From the NCBI RefSeq assembly GCF_024518675.1, contig NZ_JANIGL010000006.1, positions 186,001-250,000 on the forward strand: DNA of 64,000 nucleotides. Reading direction: 5' to 3'. Numbering within the stretch: the first letter of the stretch is position 1; each line of letters starts with the position of its first letter. The notes beneath the pieces were generated by a model. That model was not told where the DNA came from and did not search any database. It saw only the letters and a list, made by a program, of their open reading frames with translations. Below, in pieces: positions 55,149 through 64,000 of this stretch. The stretch comes from Pseudoalteromonas shioyasakiensis (GTDB taxonomy: Bacteria; Pseudomonadota; Gammaproteobacteria; Enterobacterales; Alteromonadaceae). The translations under genes and the position numbers were made by a program.

Positions 55149-55580
55149 ATGGATCAATATATTGAATTTATCGGTAATCATCCGATTTTAAGTTTAGCCT
55201 GGGTAGCATTAGTTGCGCTAATTGTCGGTGGTTGGTTTAAAAGTAAATTTTCAGCAATTCGCCAAATTAACCCGCAACAGTTAACGTTATTAATTAACCG
55301 CGAAGATGGTTTAGTTGTTGATATACGTGCACAAAAAGAATTTAACAATGGCCGTATTGCAGGGGCTGAACACCTTAACCCAGAAAAAGCAAAACAATCT
55401 GACTTCTCAAGCCTTGAAAAGTCTAAGAGCAAACCCATTATACTAGTATGTACAACGGGCATGACGGCTTCAGGTATTGCAACAGCAATGCACAAAGCAG
55501 GTTTTGAGTCAGTTTATGTTTTATCTGGTGGTATGGGCGCTTGGCAAAGTGCGGGCCTACCCACGACAACCGGTCGCTAA
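55149..55580 (+). CDS. yibN: Rhodanese-like domain membrane protein (YibN)
   Basis: 143 aa: one N-terminal transmembrane helix (about 12-32, LSLAWVALVALIVGGWF) and a single rhodanese domain (about 40-143) with DIRAQKEFNNGRIAGAEHLN and active-site loop VCTTGMTASG containing the catalytic Cys. Likely sulfur carrier or an interactor of the membrane-protein insertion machinery, as reported for E. coli YibN. GGAAG before the ATG at 55149 and similarity to the family N-terminus (MDQYIEFIGNHP) set the start; the long upstream ORF is rejected. First gene of yibN-grxC-secB-gpsA. Confidence 0.92.
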   Translation: MDQYIEFIGNHPILSLAWVALVALIVGGWFKSKFSAIRQINPQQLTLLINREDGLVVDIRAQKEFNNGRIAGAEHLNPEKAKQSDFSSLEKSKSKPIILVCTTGMTASGIATAMHKAGFESVYVLSGGMGAWQSAGLPTTTGR

Positions 55581-55611
55581 TTAAATTCAGCAAGCCGATA
55601 GAGGATTTATT

Positions 55612-55869
55612 ATGAGTAATGTTGTTCTATACACCAAAGCGTATTGCCCTTTTTGTCAACGTGCCTTGGCATTGCTTGAGAGCAAAGGTGTTCAGTTTAA
55701 AAATATTGATATTGGTGTACAGCCAGAGCTGCGTGATGAAATGATTGCAAAGGCTGGTGGTGCGAGCACAGTACCGCAAATTTTTATCAATGATGAACAT
55801 ATCGGCGGTTGTGACGACATGATGGCGATTGAAGCACAAGGTAAACTTGATGCTAAATTAAACGCTTAA
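55612..55869 (+). CDS. grxC: Glutaredoxin 3
   Basis: 85-aa dithiol glutaredoxin reducing protein disulfides with glutathione. Active site YCPFCQRA, substrate-binding TVPQIFINDEHIGGCDDM with the cis-Pro TVP motif. Start follows AGAGGA. Conserved position between yibN and secB. Confidence 0.96.
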   Translation: MSNVVLYTKAYCPFCQRALALLESKGVQFKNIDIGVQPELRDEMIAKAGGASTVPQIFINDEHIGGCDDMMAIEAQGKLDAKLNA

Positions 55870-55917
55870 AATTAGTTAATGTATTTATTATAAAAACGAT
55901 TAAAGTTAGGAATTACA

Positions 55918-56403
55918 ATGAACGAAGAAAACCAAAACGCAGCAGCACAAGACGCAGGCGCACAATTTACTATTCAACGTATTTACACTAAAGATGTGTC
56001 TTTTGAAACGCCAAACTCACCGGCTATTTTCCAAAAAGAATGGACACCTGAAGTTAAGCTTGATCTTGATACTCGCTCTAACAAATTAGACGAAGGTGTA
56101 TTTGAAGTTGTTCTTGCGTTAACTGTGACAGCATCAATTGGTGAAGAAACTGCGTTTTTATGTGAAATTCAACAAGCAGGTATCTTCACTATCGCTGAGG
56201 TTGAAGAAGTTCAGCTTGCACATATGCTAGGTGCTTTTTGCCCTAACGTATTATTCCCATACGCACGTGAAGCGGTTTCTAACTTAGTTAACCGTGGTAC
56301 TTTCCCACAGCTTAACCTTGCACCAGTAAACTTTGACGCATTATTTGCACAATACATGCAACAACGTGCAGCGCAAGGTGAGCAGGCAACAGCAGACGCA
56401 TAA
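55918..56403 (+). CDS. secB: Protein-export chaperone SecB
   Basis: Tetrameric cytosolic chaperone that keeps precursors unfolded and hands them to SecA. 161 aa: [60 protein letters not shown] and [20 protein letters not shown] and then [12 protein letters not shown] all match the family. The start is preceded by AGGAATTACA. It ends 3 nt before gpsA. Confidence 0.98.
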   Translation: MNEENQNAAAQDAGAQFTIQRIYTKDVSFETPNSPAIFQKEWTPEVKLDLDTRSNKLDEGVFEVVLALTVTASIGEETAFLCEIQQAGIFTIAEVEEVQLAHMLGAFCPNVLFPYAREAVSNLVNRGTFPQLNLAPVNFDALFAQYMQQRAAQGEQATADA

Positions 56404-56406
56404 TTT

Positions 56407-57414
56407 ATGAGTACAGCAAATTCAGCTGTTACTGTATTAGGGGCGGGGTCTTATGGCACCGCCCTTGCTATTTGCTTAGCCCGAAATGGTCACCAAGTGA
56501 CACTTTGGGGTCGCAATAGTGAAGACGTTGCCACGCTTGCAGCTGAGCGGAAAAATCAACGTTACCTACCCGATGTTACTTTCCCTGAGACTTTGCTTCT
56601 TGAAGCCGATTTACACTCCGCAGTTAATGATAGTCAAATTGTTTTAGTCGTTGTTCCAAGCCATGCGTTTGGCGATACACTACGACAAATTAAGCCATCT
56701 TTACGTGAAGGGGCGCAAATTGCTTGGGCCACCAAGGGCCTTGAGCCTAATACCGGACGTTTGTTGCAAGAAGTTGCACAACAAGAGCTTGGTGATGATG
56801 TGCCTTTAGCTGTGGTTTCTGGTCCTACATTTGCGAAAGAAATGGCAATAGGGTTACCTACCGCAATTTCTGTTTCTGCAACGTCAACAACATTTGCCAA
56901 ACAGTTAGCTGATTTACTGCATTGTGGTCGCTCTTTTAGGGTGTACAACAATAATGACTTTATCGGTATTCAGCTCGGTGGTGCCGTTAAAAATGTCATC
57001 GCAATTGGTGCTGGTATGTCTGATGGCTTTGGCTTTGGCGCGAATGCCCGTACCGCATTGATCACCCGAGGTTTGGCTGAGTTATGTCGTTTGGGTTGCG
57101 CATTAGGCGCTAAATCAGAAACCTTTATGGGAATGGCTGGTCTGGGGGATTTAATTCTAACCTGTACTGATAACCAATCACGAAACCGTCGCTTTGGTTT
57201 AGCTCTAGGTAAAGGTGAAGGGGTTGAGGCTGCTATTGAGTCTATAGGCCAAGTTGTTGAAGGCTATCGCAATACCAAAGAAGTGTATTTACTGGCGCAG
57301 CGTACAGGCATCGAAATGCCTATTACAGAGCAAATCTATCAAGTTTTATATGAAAATAAAGACGTGAAAGAGGCGGCGATGGCGCTATTAGGTCGCGAGC
57401 AAAAATCAGAGTAA
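56407..57414 (+). CDS. gpsA: Glycerol-3-phosphate dehydrogenase [NAD(P)+]
   Basis: Makes sn-glycerol 3-phosphate for phospholipid synthesis. 335 aa: Rossmann motif [57 protein letters not shown] with the catalytic Lys, and [20 protein letters not shown]. Immediately follows secB, as in E. coli. Confidence 0.97.
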   Translation: MSTANSAVTVLGAGSYGTALAICLARNGHQVTLWGRNSEDVATLAAERKNQRYLPDVTFPETLLLEADLHSAVNDSQIVLVVVPSHAFGDTLRQIKPSLREGAQIAWATKGLEPNTGRLLQEVAQQELGDDVPLAVVSGPTFAKEMAIGLPTAISVSATSTTFAKQLADLLHCGRSFRVYNNNDFIGIQLGGAVKNVIAIGAGMSDGFGFGANARTALITRGLAELCRLGCALGAKSETFMGMAGLGDLILTCTDNQSRNRRFGLALGKGEGVEAAIESIGQVVEGYRNTKEVYLLAQRTGIEMPITEQIYQVLYENKDVKEAAMALLGREQKSE

Positions 57415-57424
57415 TAAGAATTAT

Positions 57425-57455
57425 AAGCGTGGCTTGTCGGCCGCGCTTGTTTATT
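57425..57455. terminator. Terminator between gpsA and the PAS-GGDEF-EAL gene
   Basis: AAGCGTGGC (57425-57433) pairs with GCCGCGCTT (57440-57448, one G-U pair), followed by TGTTTATTT; lies between convergent genes. Confidence 0.6.
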
Positions 57456-59424
57456 TACTTTTTTTGTTTAAGGTGTTTTTAGTAATAAAAGAGGCCACTT
57501 TATTTGCGTGCAGAGGGCGACTGTAATAAAAACCTTGCATGATATTGCAACCCATAACATGAAGCATATAAGCCTGCGACTTTGTTTCTACCCCTTCCGC
57601 AACCACAGCTATATTGAGGTATTTTGCTAACCGAATAATGGTTGCTGTTATGTTTCTATCTTGTTCACTCTCGGTAATATCTTGTATAAAGGAGCGGTCT
57701 ATTTTTAATGTATCGATAGGAAAGCGTTTCAAATAACCTAAAGATGAATGACCCGTACCAAAATCATCCAGTGCGATCGTAAAACCTAGCGCCTTTAAAC
57801 GATTCATTTGCTGTAATGCAAACTCAGGGCTATCCATCATCGCGCTTTCTGTCACTTCTAACTCAATACAACGAGCAGGTACATTATAGGTATTTAGGCA
57901 TTGTGTTAGGGTTTCAACTAAGCTTGTTTGTTGAAAGTGTAATGCAGATATATTCATGGCTACTTTGCCAAAGTTAATGTTATCCGCCCGCCAAGTTTCG
58001 AGTTGTTTAAAAAGCTGTTTCATCAGTACTGCAGTAAGTGGAATGATCGCCCCATTTTGTTCAGCAAGTGGGATAAACTCGACTGGACTAATAATTGTGC
58101 CATCGATTTGTGGCCAACGAACCAGCGCTTCAAAGCCATGGATGTGATCTTTTTCTACATCATATTTAGCCTGATAAAACAATTCAAAATCGTGATTCGT
58201 GATAGCATGAAACAGCGCACTTTCTTTACTTATCTCATTAGGATCTAGCGTATGTTTTGATTCATCAAAAAACTGGTAATTATTATGGCCAAGCTTTTTA
58301 GCATGATTCAGTGCGCTATTGGCACTGCGCATTATTGCTTCGCTGGTGTAGCCATTGTCTGGGTATGCGGCAATGCCACAACACGCAGAGATAAAACTTT
58401 CAATCCCATTGAGCACAAAAGGCTCTTGAAATTGTTTGAGGATTTGGTCAGCTTGTTTTTTGGCATAAAAAATTGTTTTATCAGAGTAAAGGTAGGGCGG
58501 AATAAGGATGGCAAATTCGTCACCTCCCAAGCGGGCAATAGTATATGCTGAGTTTAAGCTGGCAGTCAGCCTAGCGGCGACTTCTTTAAGCAGTTCATCA
58601 CCAACCGAGTGGCCGAAAGAGTCATTTATCTTTTTAAAGTTATCTAAATCGATAAACAAAATTAATAAATTAGGGTATTCGCTATTGCAGCTTTGAATTG
58701 CTTTATTAACGGATTCAATAAAAATGGTTCTATTAGACAGCCCTGTTACCGAATCGCGAGTGGTGAGTTTGAGCATGGCGCGCTCATTATTTTTACGGGC
58801 AGTCACATCTGAAAATAAACCAATATAGTGCGCTTTATTAGTGCGAATGTGCGGTGTTTTTACTTGCGTCATGGTTAAGTCTAAAGCATAGGGTTGCCCG
58901 TCTTTGCGTAAGTTCCAAACCTCGCCAGACCAATAACCGTCCGTTTTTAGCTCATTATAAATTAGGCTTTCAAGACTGCGGTCTCTCCCTTGTGGGGTTA
59001 GGGCTTTTAGTTTTTTAGTGATCACATCATCAAGCTGATAGCCGCTAATGGTGGTGAATGCGCTATTTATTTCTGTAACTTTAAAGTTTTCGTCGGCAAT
59101 GAAAATAGCATCTTTAGATTGCTTCATTAAAGCATTGGCTAAATTATGTTTGGCGTTTCTTTTTAGTTTATAGACGATTAATAAAAGTATGATAAGAAAC
59201 ACTAAGCTTATTGGAACGTATTTACTCCAAGCTGAAAAGCCAAAAGTAGCTGGTTTATTAGGCGTTAAAGCAGCGTTGTCATTACTGCTATTTATGATGT
59301 CAGCTTGCTCGCTTTCATTTGCCAAACTAATTGCTGGTGTGGCAACAGTTGCGCCTATATTTGCGAATATTGGTGTGCTAAACAGCATGGTGCAAATACA
59401 AACCATACGTAATAGTGAAAGCAT
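57451..59424 (-). CDS. PAS-GGDEF-EAL c-di-GMP signalling protein
   Basis: 657 aa. N-terminal signal/anchor, a short periplasmic stretch, a TM helix (about 70-88, VPISLVFLIILLLIVYKL), PAS domain (about 95-210), GGDEF domain (about 220-385) with an intact RLGGDEFAILI, and EAL domain (about 400-650) with FEALVRW, MNISALHF, ELEVTESAM, DDFGTGHSSLGYL, KIDRSF, AEGVET and QGFYYSRPL. Both catalytic motifs are present, so it could make or degrade c-di-GMP; net activity cannot be told. No cofactor-binding PAS residues were recognised. Convergent with gpsA. Confidence 0.93.
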   Translation of the reverse strand: MLSLLRMVCICTMLFSTPIFANIGATVATPAISLANESEQADIINSSNDNAALTPNKPATFGFSAWSKYVPISLVFLIILLLIVYKLKRNAKHNLANALMKQSKDAIFIADENFKVTEINSAFTTISGYQLDDVITKKLKALTPQGRDRSLESLIYNELKTDGYWSGEVWNLRKDGQPYALDLTMTQVKTPHIRTNKAHYIGLFSDVTARKNNERAMLKLTTRDSVTGLSNRTIFIESVNKAIQSCNSEYPNLLILFIDLDNFKKINDSFGHSVGDELLKEVAARLTASLNSAYTIARLGGDEFAILIPPYLYSDKTIFYAKKQADQILKQFQEPFVLNGIESFISACCGIAAYPDNGYTSEAIMRSANSALNHAKKLGHNNYQFFDESKHTLDPNEISKESALFHAITNHDFELFYQAKYDVEKDHIHGFEALVRWPQIDGTIISPVEFIPLAEQNGAIIPLTAVLMKQLFKQLETWRADNINFGKVAMNISALHFQQTSLVETLTQCLNTYNVPARCIELEVTESAMMDSPEFALQQMNRLKALGFTIALDDFGTGHSSLGYLKRFPIDTLKIDRSFIQDITESEQDRNITATIIRLAKYLNIAVVAEGVETKSQAYMLHVMGCNIMQGFYYSRPLHANKVASFITKNTLNKKSK

Positions 59425-59620
59425 TAATTACCATTTTTGAATAAATGAACAATCAATAAAGATTAGTTGAGGAAAGTGATTCTGGCTAATGAGAAAAGAT
59501 GGTTTTTATCTAAAATTGTCGAGAAAACCCCGTGATCAGAGCGAAGCGAAGTCGCTGGGTAGTTCACTGCCTGTGAGCTAAATTGAGCGCCTCTATTAGC
59601 GCTCATACGGTTGTTTTTAA

Positions 59621-60085
59621 TTACTCTGCGTTAGGGAAGCCTAACTGACGCCATGATTCGTATACAAAAACGGCAACCGCATTGGATAAATTCATACTGC
59701 GGCTGTTGGCTTGCATTGGGATGCGTACGCGCTGCTCATTAGGTAACGACTGAATTAACTCATCTGGTAAGCCTCGAGTTTCAGGGCCAAAAACCAGACA
59801 ATCACCGGCTTCATAGCTGGCTTGATGATGGAACTGGCTACCTTTAGTAGTACAGGCATATACTTTTTTTGGTTGGCACTTTTCTAGGTAGGCCTCAAAT
59901 GAAGCATGGCGTTGTACATGGCTAAATTCATGGTAATCAAGGCCAGCTCGTTTTACTCGTTTATCGTCCCATTCAAACCCTAAAGGTTCAATGAGGTGCA
60001 AAGAGAATCCTGTGTTAGCACACAAACGGATGATATTGCCTGTATTAGGTGGAATTTCAGGTTGGTATAAAACGATGTCGAGCAT
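59621..60085 (-). CDS. trmL: tRNA (cytidine(34)-2'-O)-methyltransferase
   Basis: SPOUT-class enzyme methylating the ribose of the wobble base in certain tRNA-Leu. 154 aa: [51 protein letters not shown] and the knot end [23 protein letters not shown] at 60085 has AGG upstream and matches the family N-terminus; the ORF to 60154 is rejected. A weak hairpin (GAGCGC with GCGCTC near 59584-59603) lies after the stop. The remaining bases to 59424 show nothing clear. Confidence 0.95.
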   Translation of the reverse strand: MLDIVLYQPEIPPNTGNIIRLCANTGFSLHLIEPLGFEWDDKRVKRAGLDYHEFSHVQRHASFEAYLEKCQPKKVYACTTKGSQFHHQASYEAGDCLVFGPETRGLPDELIQSLPNEQRVRIPMQANSRSMNLSNAVAVFVYESWRQLGFPNAE

Positions 60086-60178
60086 AATTGCCTCAAGGTA
60101 AAAATTTCTGCGCAGAGTATAGCGTAAATAAGTGATATACTTATAGTCCATCACGGTAGTTTTGAATTAAGGGTTGTT

Positions 60179-61087
60179 GTGCATCATCGCAGTTATGAAT
60201 TTTGGGTGAAAACCGCCAGTGCGGTCACTATGGTTATGGTTAGCCTGATGATTGCAGCTAAATGCTGGGCATGGTTGGCGTCGGGTTCTGCATCTATGCT
60301 TGGCTCGCTGACTGATTCTTTAATGGACATTACCGCCTCAGCGATGAGCTTTTTAGTGTTAGGTTACGCACTGAGACCTGCTGATGATGATCATCGTTTT
60401 GGCCATGGTAAAGCAGAGGCGTTAGCGGGACTCGGTCAAGCGGCATTTATAGCAGGCTCTGGTTGTTTGTTGGCGTTTCATGGTGTTGAGCGCTTATTTA
60501 ACCCTGTGGTGTTAAGTCATTCTATGTTGGGTATATGGGTGAGTATTTTCGCTATTTTCTGTACCCTAGTGGTGGTCTTTGTTCAAACAAAGGTCGTCAA
60601 TCATACTGAGTCGATAGCGATTAAAGCTGATTCAGTGCACTATAAAGGCGATATTATATTAAATGCCGCTGTGCTGGTGGCAATTGTACTATCACAAAGT
60701 GGTATGCAATACGCTGATCCATTATTTGCCATTGGTGTTGCGGCTTACTTACTCTATAACAGTTGGGATATAGCCCGCCAAAGTGCCGATCACTTAATGG
60801 ATAAAGAGCTCCCTGATGCAGAAAAGTCACAAATAGTGGCGATTGCAAATAGTCATGATGACGTATTTGGTGTGCACGATGTGCGAACTCGTCAAGGTGG
60901 TAAAGTTAAGTTTATACAAATGCATTTAGAGCTTGAAGATACCTTGCCGCTGATCAGAGCACACTATGTTGCAGATGAAGTGGTTGCAATGATCCAAGCC
61001 GAATTTGATTGTGAGATGGATATTTTGATCCATCAAGACCCACTTTCACTGAGCCAAACTCAAGTAAGTGAACCTGAAAATTCATAA
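60179..61087 (+). CDS. fieF: Cation diffusion facilitator, FieF-like
   Basis: Proton-coupled metal exporter (Zn/Fe(II)) in the inner membrane, 302 aa with about six TM helices and a C-terminal metal-binding cytoplasmic domain. Metal-site motifs DSLMDITAS (TM2) and RPADDDHRFGHGKAEALAGL match E. coli FieF, as do the later KADSVHYKGDIILNA and DHLMDKELPD. The start appears to be GTG (60179). In E. coli fieF adjoins cpxP near cpxRA, and a CpxRA-like pair is close by here too. Its last 28 nt overlap the convergent hydrolase gene. Confidence 0.92.
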   Translation: MHHRSYEFWVKTASAVTMVMVSLMIAAKCWAWLASGSASMLGSLTDSLMDITASAMSFLVLGYALRPADDDHRFGHGKAEALAGLGQAAFIAGSGCLLAFHGVERLFNPVVLSHSMLGIWVSIFAIFCTLVVVFVQTKVVNHTESIAIKADSVHYKGDIILNAAVLVAIVLSQSGMQYADPLFAIGVAAYLLYNSWDIARQSADHLMDKELPDAEKSQIVAIANSHDDVFGVHDVRTRQGGKVKFIQMHLELEDTLPLIRAHYVADEVVAMIQAEFDCEMDILIHQDPLSLSQTQVSEPENS

Positions 61088-62004
61088 AAGCGAGTTAATA
61101 CCGCTTTACGAATTGTGTCTTGCTCAAAGAGTAACTCATGCTTTGCATCACTGAAGGTTTCTAAAATAGCCGTTTTTTGCTTATGGGTAATGTTATGCTG
61201 GGCTTGGTTATCTACCACGGTATCCAATTGGGCACTGGCAATAAACATAGGCACCGAGAGTGTTAACTGCTCTATGCTTGCAATAAATTTAAAAGCGGCA
61301 TTGAGCCAGCCATAGGTCACACCACCTAACTGAATACTCGGTTCTTTATGGTATGTTTTACGAAAAAGTTGATAGCGAATTTCGCTGCTTGTTAGGCTAT
61401 TTACCGCAAACTCTTCAGGCTTATAATCTCCTTGGCCAAAAGCGTATAACGTATTTAACCCAACCAAACAGGCAATCTTAGCCGCTAACTTGGCAAGTGG
61501 TTTTGGTGTGCCTTTGGTGTAAATATCAAACATTGGCGCTGATAAAAATACACCACTGTAGTTATTTTCAAACCGAGCCAAATAATCAAACGCAATTGCC
61601 CCACCCATAGAATGACCAAGCATGACTTTTTTGCCTTGCCAATGCTGGTTGACGATTTGCGTATCAAATAAATCGAGGTCTTGTGCATAATCAGAAAACT
61701 GTTTTACAAAGCCTTTATGAGGATTTGCTAAAGCACGGTAGGAGCGGCCTTGCCCCTGATGATCAACAATAAACACGGCATAGCTGTTTTTATATAGTTC
61801 CCACAGCAGTTCTTGGTATTTATCGAGTCCTTCGATACGGCCTGAGCTAATAACCACTGCGGTATGGGCATGCTGAGGAATCGAAAAACCATAATATAAC
61901 TTACCATTGGCGGTTGTTAAGTGTTGTTTAGTTACCTGCTGGGTAAAAAAATCTGCAATGTCTTGTTGCTGGTTTAGCAGGGTTTGCTCTGAGCTATAAA
62001 ACAT
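61060..62004 (-). CDS. Alpha/beta hydrolase, lysophospholipase-like
   Basis: 314-aa serine hydrolase similar to lysophospholipase L2/monoacylglycerol lipases (Hydrolase_4 type). VVISSGRIEGLDKYQELLWE gives the oxyanion region, FIVDHQGQGRSYR the family GxGxS loop, VMLGHSMGGAIAFDYL the nucleophile elbow (GHSMG) and late DTVVDNQAQ plus DAKHELL the Asp/His. It lacks a signal peptide. It starts 2 nt after the sensor kinase stop, so it is probably in the cpx-like operon; a membrane-lipid role would fit envelope stress. Confidence 0.85.
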   Translation of the reverse strand: MFYSSEQTLLNQQQDIADFFTQQVTKQHLTTANGKLYYGFSIPQHAHTAVVISSGRIEGLDKYQELLWELYKNSYAVFIVDHQGQGRSYRALANPHKGFVKQFSDYAQDLDLFDTQIVNQHWQGKKVMLGHSMGGAIAFDYLARFENNYSGVFLSAPMFDIYTKGTPKPLAKLAAKIACLVGLNTLYAFGQGDYKPEEFAVNSLTSSEIRYQLFRKTYHKEPSIQLGGVTYGWLNAAFKFIASIEQLTLSVPMFIASAQLDTVVDNQAQHNITHKQKTAILETFSDAKHELLFEQDTIRKAVLTRFYEFSGSLT

Positions 62005-62006
62005 AG

Positions 62007-63422
62007 TTATTGTTGCTTCTTAATGGGTAAAACAATTTTAACGCTAAGACCGCTCTGTTTCTGATTATGCAGGGTTAAATTACCTGCGTGCGCCGTAATA
62101 GCGTTTTTAGCAATGGCTAAGCCTAGGCCGGTGCCACCGCTTGTTCTGTCTCTGGCGTCTGATTGCCTAAAGAAAGGCTCGCATAATCGGGTTAAATTTG
62201 CAGGTTCGACACCTGGGCCATCATCATTTATTTCAATGTTAATGGTCTCTGTTAATGCTAACTTTATGGTGATGGTATGTTCTGCGTATTTAATTGCATT
62301 ACGTAATACATTTTCCAGGGCGCTGGCGATAAGGCTTTCATCACAATAAATATCTAGGTTAAGTTCACCTTCAACCTGTAAAGTTTTATTGCATTGCTTA
62401 GCTTCAAACTGGGCATCATTAAGTACATGATTAATAATAACTTGCATTGATTGTTTATGTAATGACAAAGTTTGGCTTTTGGCTTCTAATCGCGAAACTT
62501 GCAGCACGTCGGCAATCATTTTATCAAGCTGATTTGCCTCTTTTTCTATCCGCTCTAAATATGTTTGATTTGCATCAGATGCTTGCATTTGCGCAAGACC
62601 TGTTGCCATTTTTAAGCGTGTGAGAGGGGAGCGTAATTCATGAGAAATATCAGCTAACAGACGCTTTTGCGCTGTAACTAGTTGCTCAATTTGGCTGGCC
62701 ATACTGTTAAAGTCTCTTCCTAAAATACCCAGCTCATCTCGTCTATTTTCATTAATATTAGCGCGTGCAGTTAAGTCTCCTTTAGAGAGCTTAATTGCTG
62801 CTTGTTTTAAATGGTTTATGGGAGCGATTAAGTTACGGCTAAAAATAAAGCTCAGGGTCAATGAAGCGAGCAAAGCAATCGTGGTCTTTAGCCAAATTGG
62901 CATTAGCTTTAGGCGTATTAAAAACGGGGCTGGGTGGCTCTCATCGATTTCGTAAAGGTAGAACGTCCCCTCTGGTAGGTTTACTTTCACAGGGCCAAAC
63001 GCTTGATAGGTTTCTGTGAAGATCACTTGTGGCGACATAGTTTTAGTAAAGTTAAGTATGTTTAAATCCACATCATCAGCAGGTAGGCGACTGGTTAATG
63101 AGTTTTCTGCTTGATCAGAGTTTAAATAGAGTAATTTTCGCTTGGCTAGCCGGGGGTGATTTAATATTTCAGCTGCCGTTTTTTTGTGTTTTATGGCACT
63201 GCGTTCAATACTTTTGGCTGTGTACTCAAGGTTTTTTTTCATCGGGCCACGTAACTCTTCGGTGCTTACTTGATTTGTAGCAATGTTACTTAAAAAGACC
63301 AAAGCGGTGATCGTGCCGATAACGGTTAGCCAAAACCAGACAAAAATTTTAAAAAATAAAAAGTCCTTAGGGTGCTTTAACCAAGCTAAGCCCGTGTTTT
63401 TACTCTCCGCGGATAAAGACAT
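62007..63422 (-). CDS. Sensor histidine kinase, CpxA-like
   Basis: Envelope-stress type sensor kinase, 471 aa from ATG 63422. TM1 (about 25-45, IFVWFWLTVIGTITALVFLS), periplasmic domain (about 46-180), TM2 (LMPIWLKTTIALLASLTLSF), HAMP (RNLIAPINHLKQAAIKLSKG), HisKA with the phosphorylated His in LLADISHELRSPLTRLKMAT, and HATPase with N box ENVLRNAIKYAE, DDGPGV and GGTGLGLAIAKNAI. An in-frame ORF runs to 63518 but lies wholly inside the regulator gene; AGGAACAGG supports 63422, overlapping the regulator by 23 nt. Partner of the next gene. Confidence 0.9.
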   Translation of the reverse strand: MSLSAESKNTGLAWLKHPKDFLFFKIFVWFWLTVIGTITALVFLSNIATNQVSTEELRGPMKKNLEYTAKSIERSAIKHKKTAAEILNHPRLAKRKLLYLNSDQAENSLTSRLPADDVDLNILNFTKTMSPQVIFTETYQAFGPVKVNLPEGTFYLYEIDESHPAPFLIRLKLMPIWLKTTIALLASLTLSFIFSRNLIAPINHLKQAAIKLSKGDLTARANINENRRDELGILGRDFNSMASQIEQLVTAQKRLLADISHELRSPLTRLKMATGLAQMQASDANQTYLERIEKEANQLDKMIADVLQVSRLEAKSQTLSLHKQSMQVIINHVLNDAQFEAKQCNKTLQVEGELNLDIYCDESLIASALENVLRNAIKYAEHTITIKLALTETINIEINDDGPGVEPANLTRLCEPFFRQSDARDRTSGGTGLGLAIAKNAITAHAGNLTLHNQKQSGLSVKIVLPIKKQQ

Positions 63423-64000
63423 AACCTGTTCCTCGCATAGTTTTAATGCGTTCAGAGCTATTATACTCTGCAATTTTTTTACGAATATTGCTGACGTGCA
63501 TATCGATTGAACGATCAAAAGAGGCTAAGCGCCTGCCCAGAACTTCTTCACTAATTTGTTCTTTACTTACTACTTCGCCGGCATTTTTTACTAATAAAGC
63601 CAGTACTTCATACTCAGTGCCAGTTAGGCTTAGCTCGTTGTTATCAACATAAGCTTCGCGAGCAGCAAGATTAATAATAATATTATTAACGGTTAGTTTA
63701 TTAGAGCTGGTGTTGCCCAAGCTTGCGATATGCTCAATGCGGCGGGTAATCGCTTTTACTCGAGCGAGTAATTCCCGATGATTAAAAGGCTTAGGAATAT
63801 AGTCATCAGCGCCTAGCTCAAGACCAAAAATGCGATCGAAATCTTCGCCTTTTGCAGTAAGCATTATAACCGGGGTTAACTTTTTTTGTCTTAACTGTTT
63901 GAGCACTTCAAAGCCATCCAGTTTAGGTAGCATGACATCAAGTAAAATAAGCGCATACTCATGCTCAAGTGCTTTTTTCAGCCCTTGCTCTCCGTCATGA
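63400..64000 (-). CDS. Response regulator, OmpR family, CpxR-like (5' end beyond window)
   Basis: Partial gene, cut at the window end. Visible: receiver domain with the phospho-acceptor Asp in ALILLDVMLPKLDGFEVL, MLTAKG, LELGADDYIPKPFNHRELLA (conserved Lys), then a C-terminal winged helix (LSLTGTEYEVLALLVKNAGE, VSKEQISEEVLGRRL, FDRSIDMHVSNIRKKIAEY, MRGTGYVFIRGE). Strong line-by-line resemblance to E. coli CpxR. The reading frame stays open to base 64000, so an internal ATG at 63933 is not the true start. Translationally overlaps the kinase gene. Confidence 0.92.
   Translation of the reverse strand, partial: HDGEQGLKKALEHEYALILLDVMLPKLDGFEVLKQLRQKKLTPVIMLTAKGEDFDRIFGLELGADDYIPKPFNHRELLARVKAITRRIEHIASLGNTSSNKLTVNNIIINLAAREAYVDNNELSLTGTEYEVLALLVKNAGEVVSKEQISEEVLGRRLASFDRSIDMHVSNIRKKIAEYNSSERIKTMRGTGYVFIRGE

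Noticed and set aside
1..64000. tRNA, rRNA, CRISPR array, prophage or transposase genes
   Set aside because: No cloverleaf-type tRNA, rRNA-like stretch, regularly spaced repeats or transposase motifs were found by eye; this is not a substitute for a covariance-model search.

Overview
The window is a chromosomal segment of a marine gammaproteobacterium of the order Alteromonadales, most likely Pseudoalteromonas. This rests on gene content and order (petABC-sspAB, rpsU-yqeY-dnaG-rpoD, rsmD/ftsY-ftsE-ftsX-rpoH, gpmM-envC-ctpA-yibQ opposite yibN-grxC-secB-gpsA), on moderately AT-rich DNA, and on the style of its TonB receptor and CadC-like regulator. It is mostly vegetative core genome. I see no rRNA, tRNA, CRISPR array, prophage or transposase gene.

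Layout. 1-3.8 kb: cytochrome bc1 operon petABC, then sspAB. 4.0-6.1 kb: an M13 peptidase lipoprotein. 6.2-10.1 kb: a 263-bp MITE-like element, then a nucleotidyltransferase, an anomeric sugar-kinase-like protein and a Tat-exported GH109-type glycosidase, which together look like a GalNAc/HexNAc scavenging set. 10.2-14.7 kb: a YggN-like protein, a chemoreceptor, rsuA and zapE. 14.8-20.2 kb: a large TonB-dependent receptor divergent from a membrane-spanning winged-helix/beta-propeller regulator. 20.2-30 kb: small metabolic and unknown genes, a serine hydrolase, a histone-deacetylase-like enzyme and a DISM-EAL protein. 30-36.5 kb: purH, an exported methyltransferase, purD; prmA, dusB, fis. 36.6-41.9 kb: macromolecular-synthesis operon and rsmD. 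42.1-47.1 kb: ftsY (with a very large repetitive N-terminal extension), ftsE, ftsX, rpoH. 47.1-50.2 kb: a gene-poor stretch with dispersed palindromic repeats, two small membrane-protein genes and an AT-rich S41 peptidase. 50.2-57.4 kb: envelope and secretion genes. 57.4-64 kb: a PAS-GGDEF-EAL protein, trmL, fieF, an alpha/beta hydrolase and a CpxRA-like two-component system cut by the window end.

The most notable single signal is a perfect CIRCE operator (9-bp arms, 9-bp spacer) placed at the predicted transcription start of rpoH. It suggests HrcA control of the heat-shock sigma factor, a wiring absent from enteric models. Other points of interest are the GalNAc-type module, the FtsY repeat expansion and the repeat-flanked membrane-gene pair at 47.6-48.3 kb. 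Family assignments come from recognising motifs in the translations; no database search was run.
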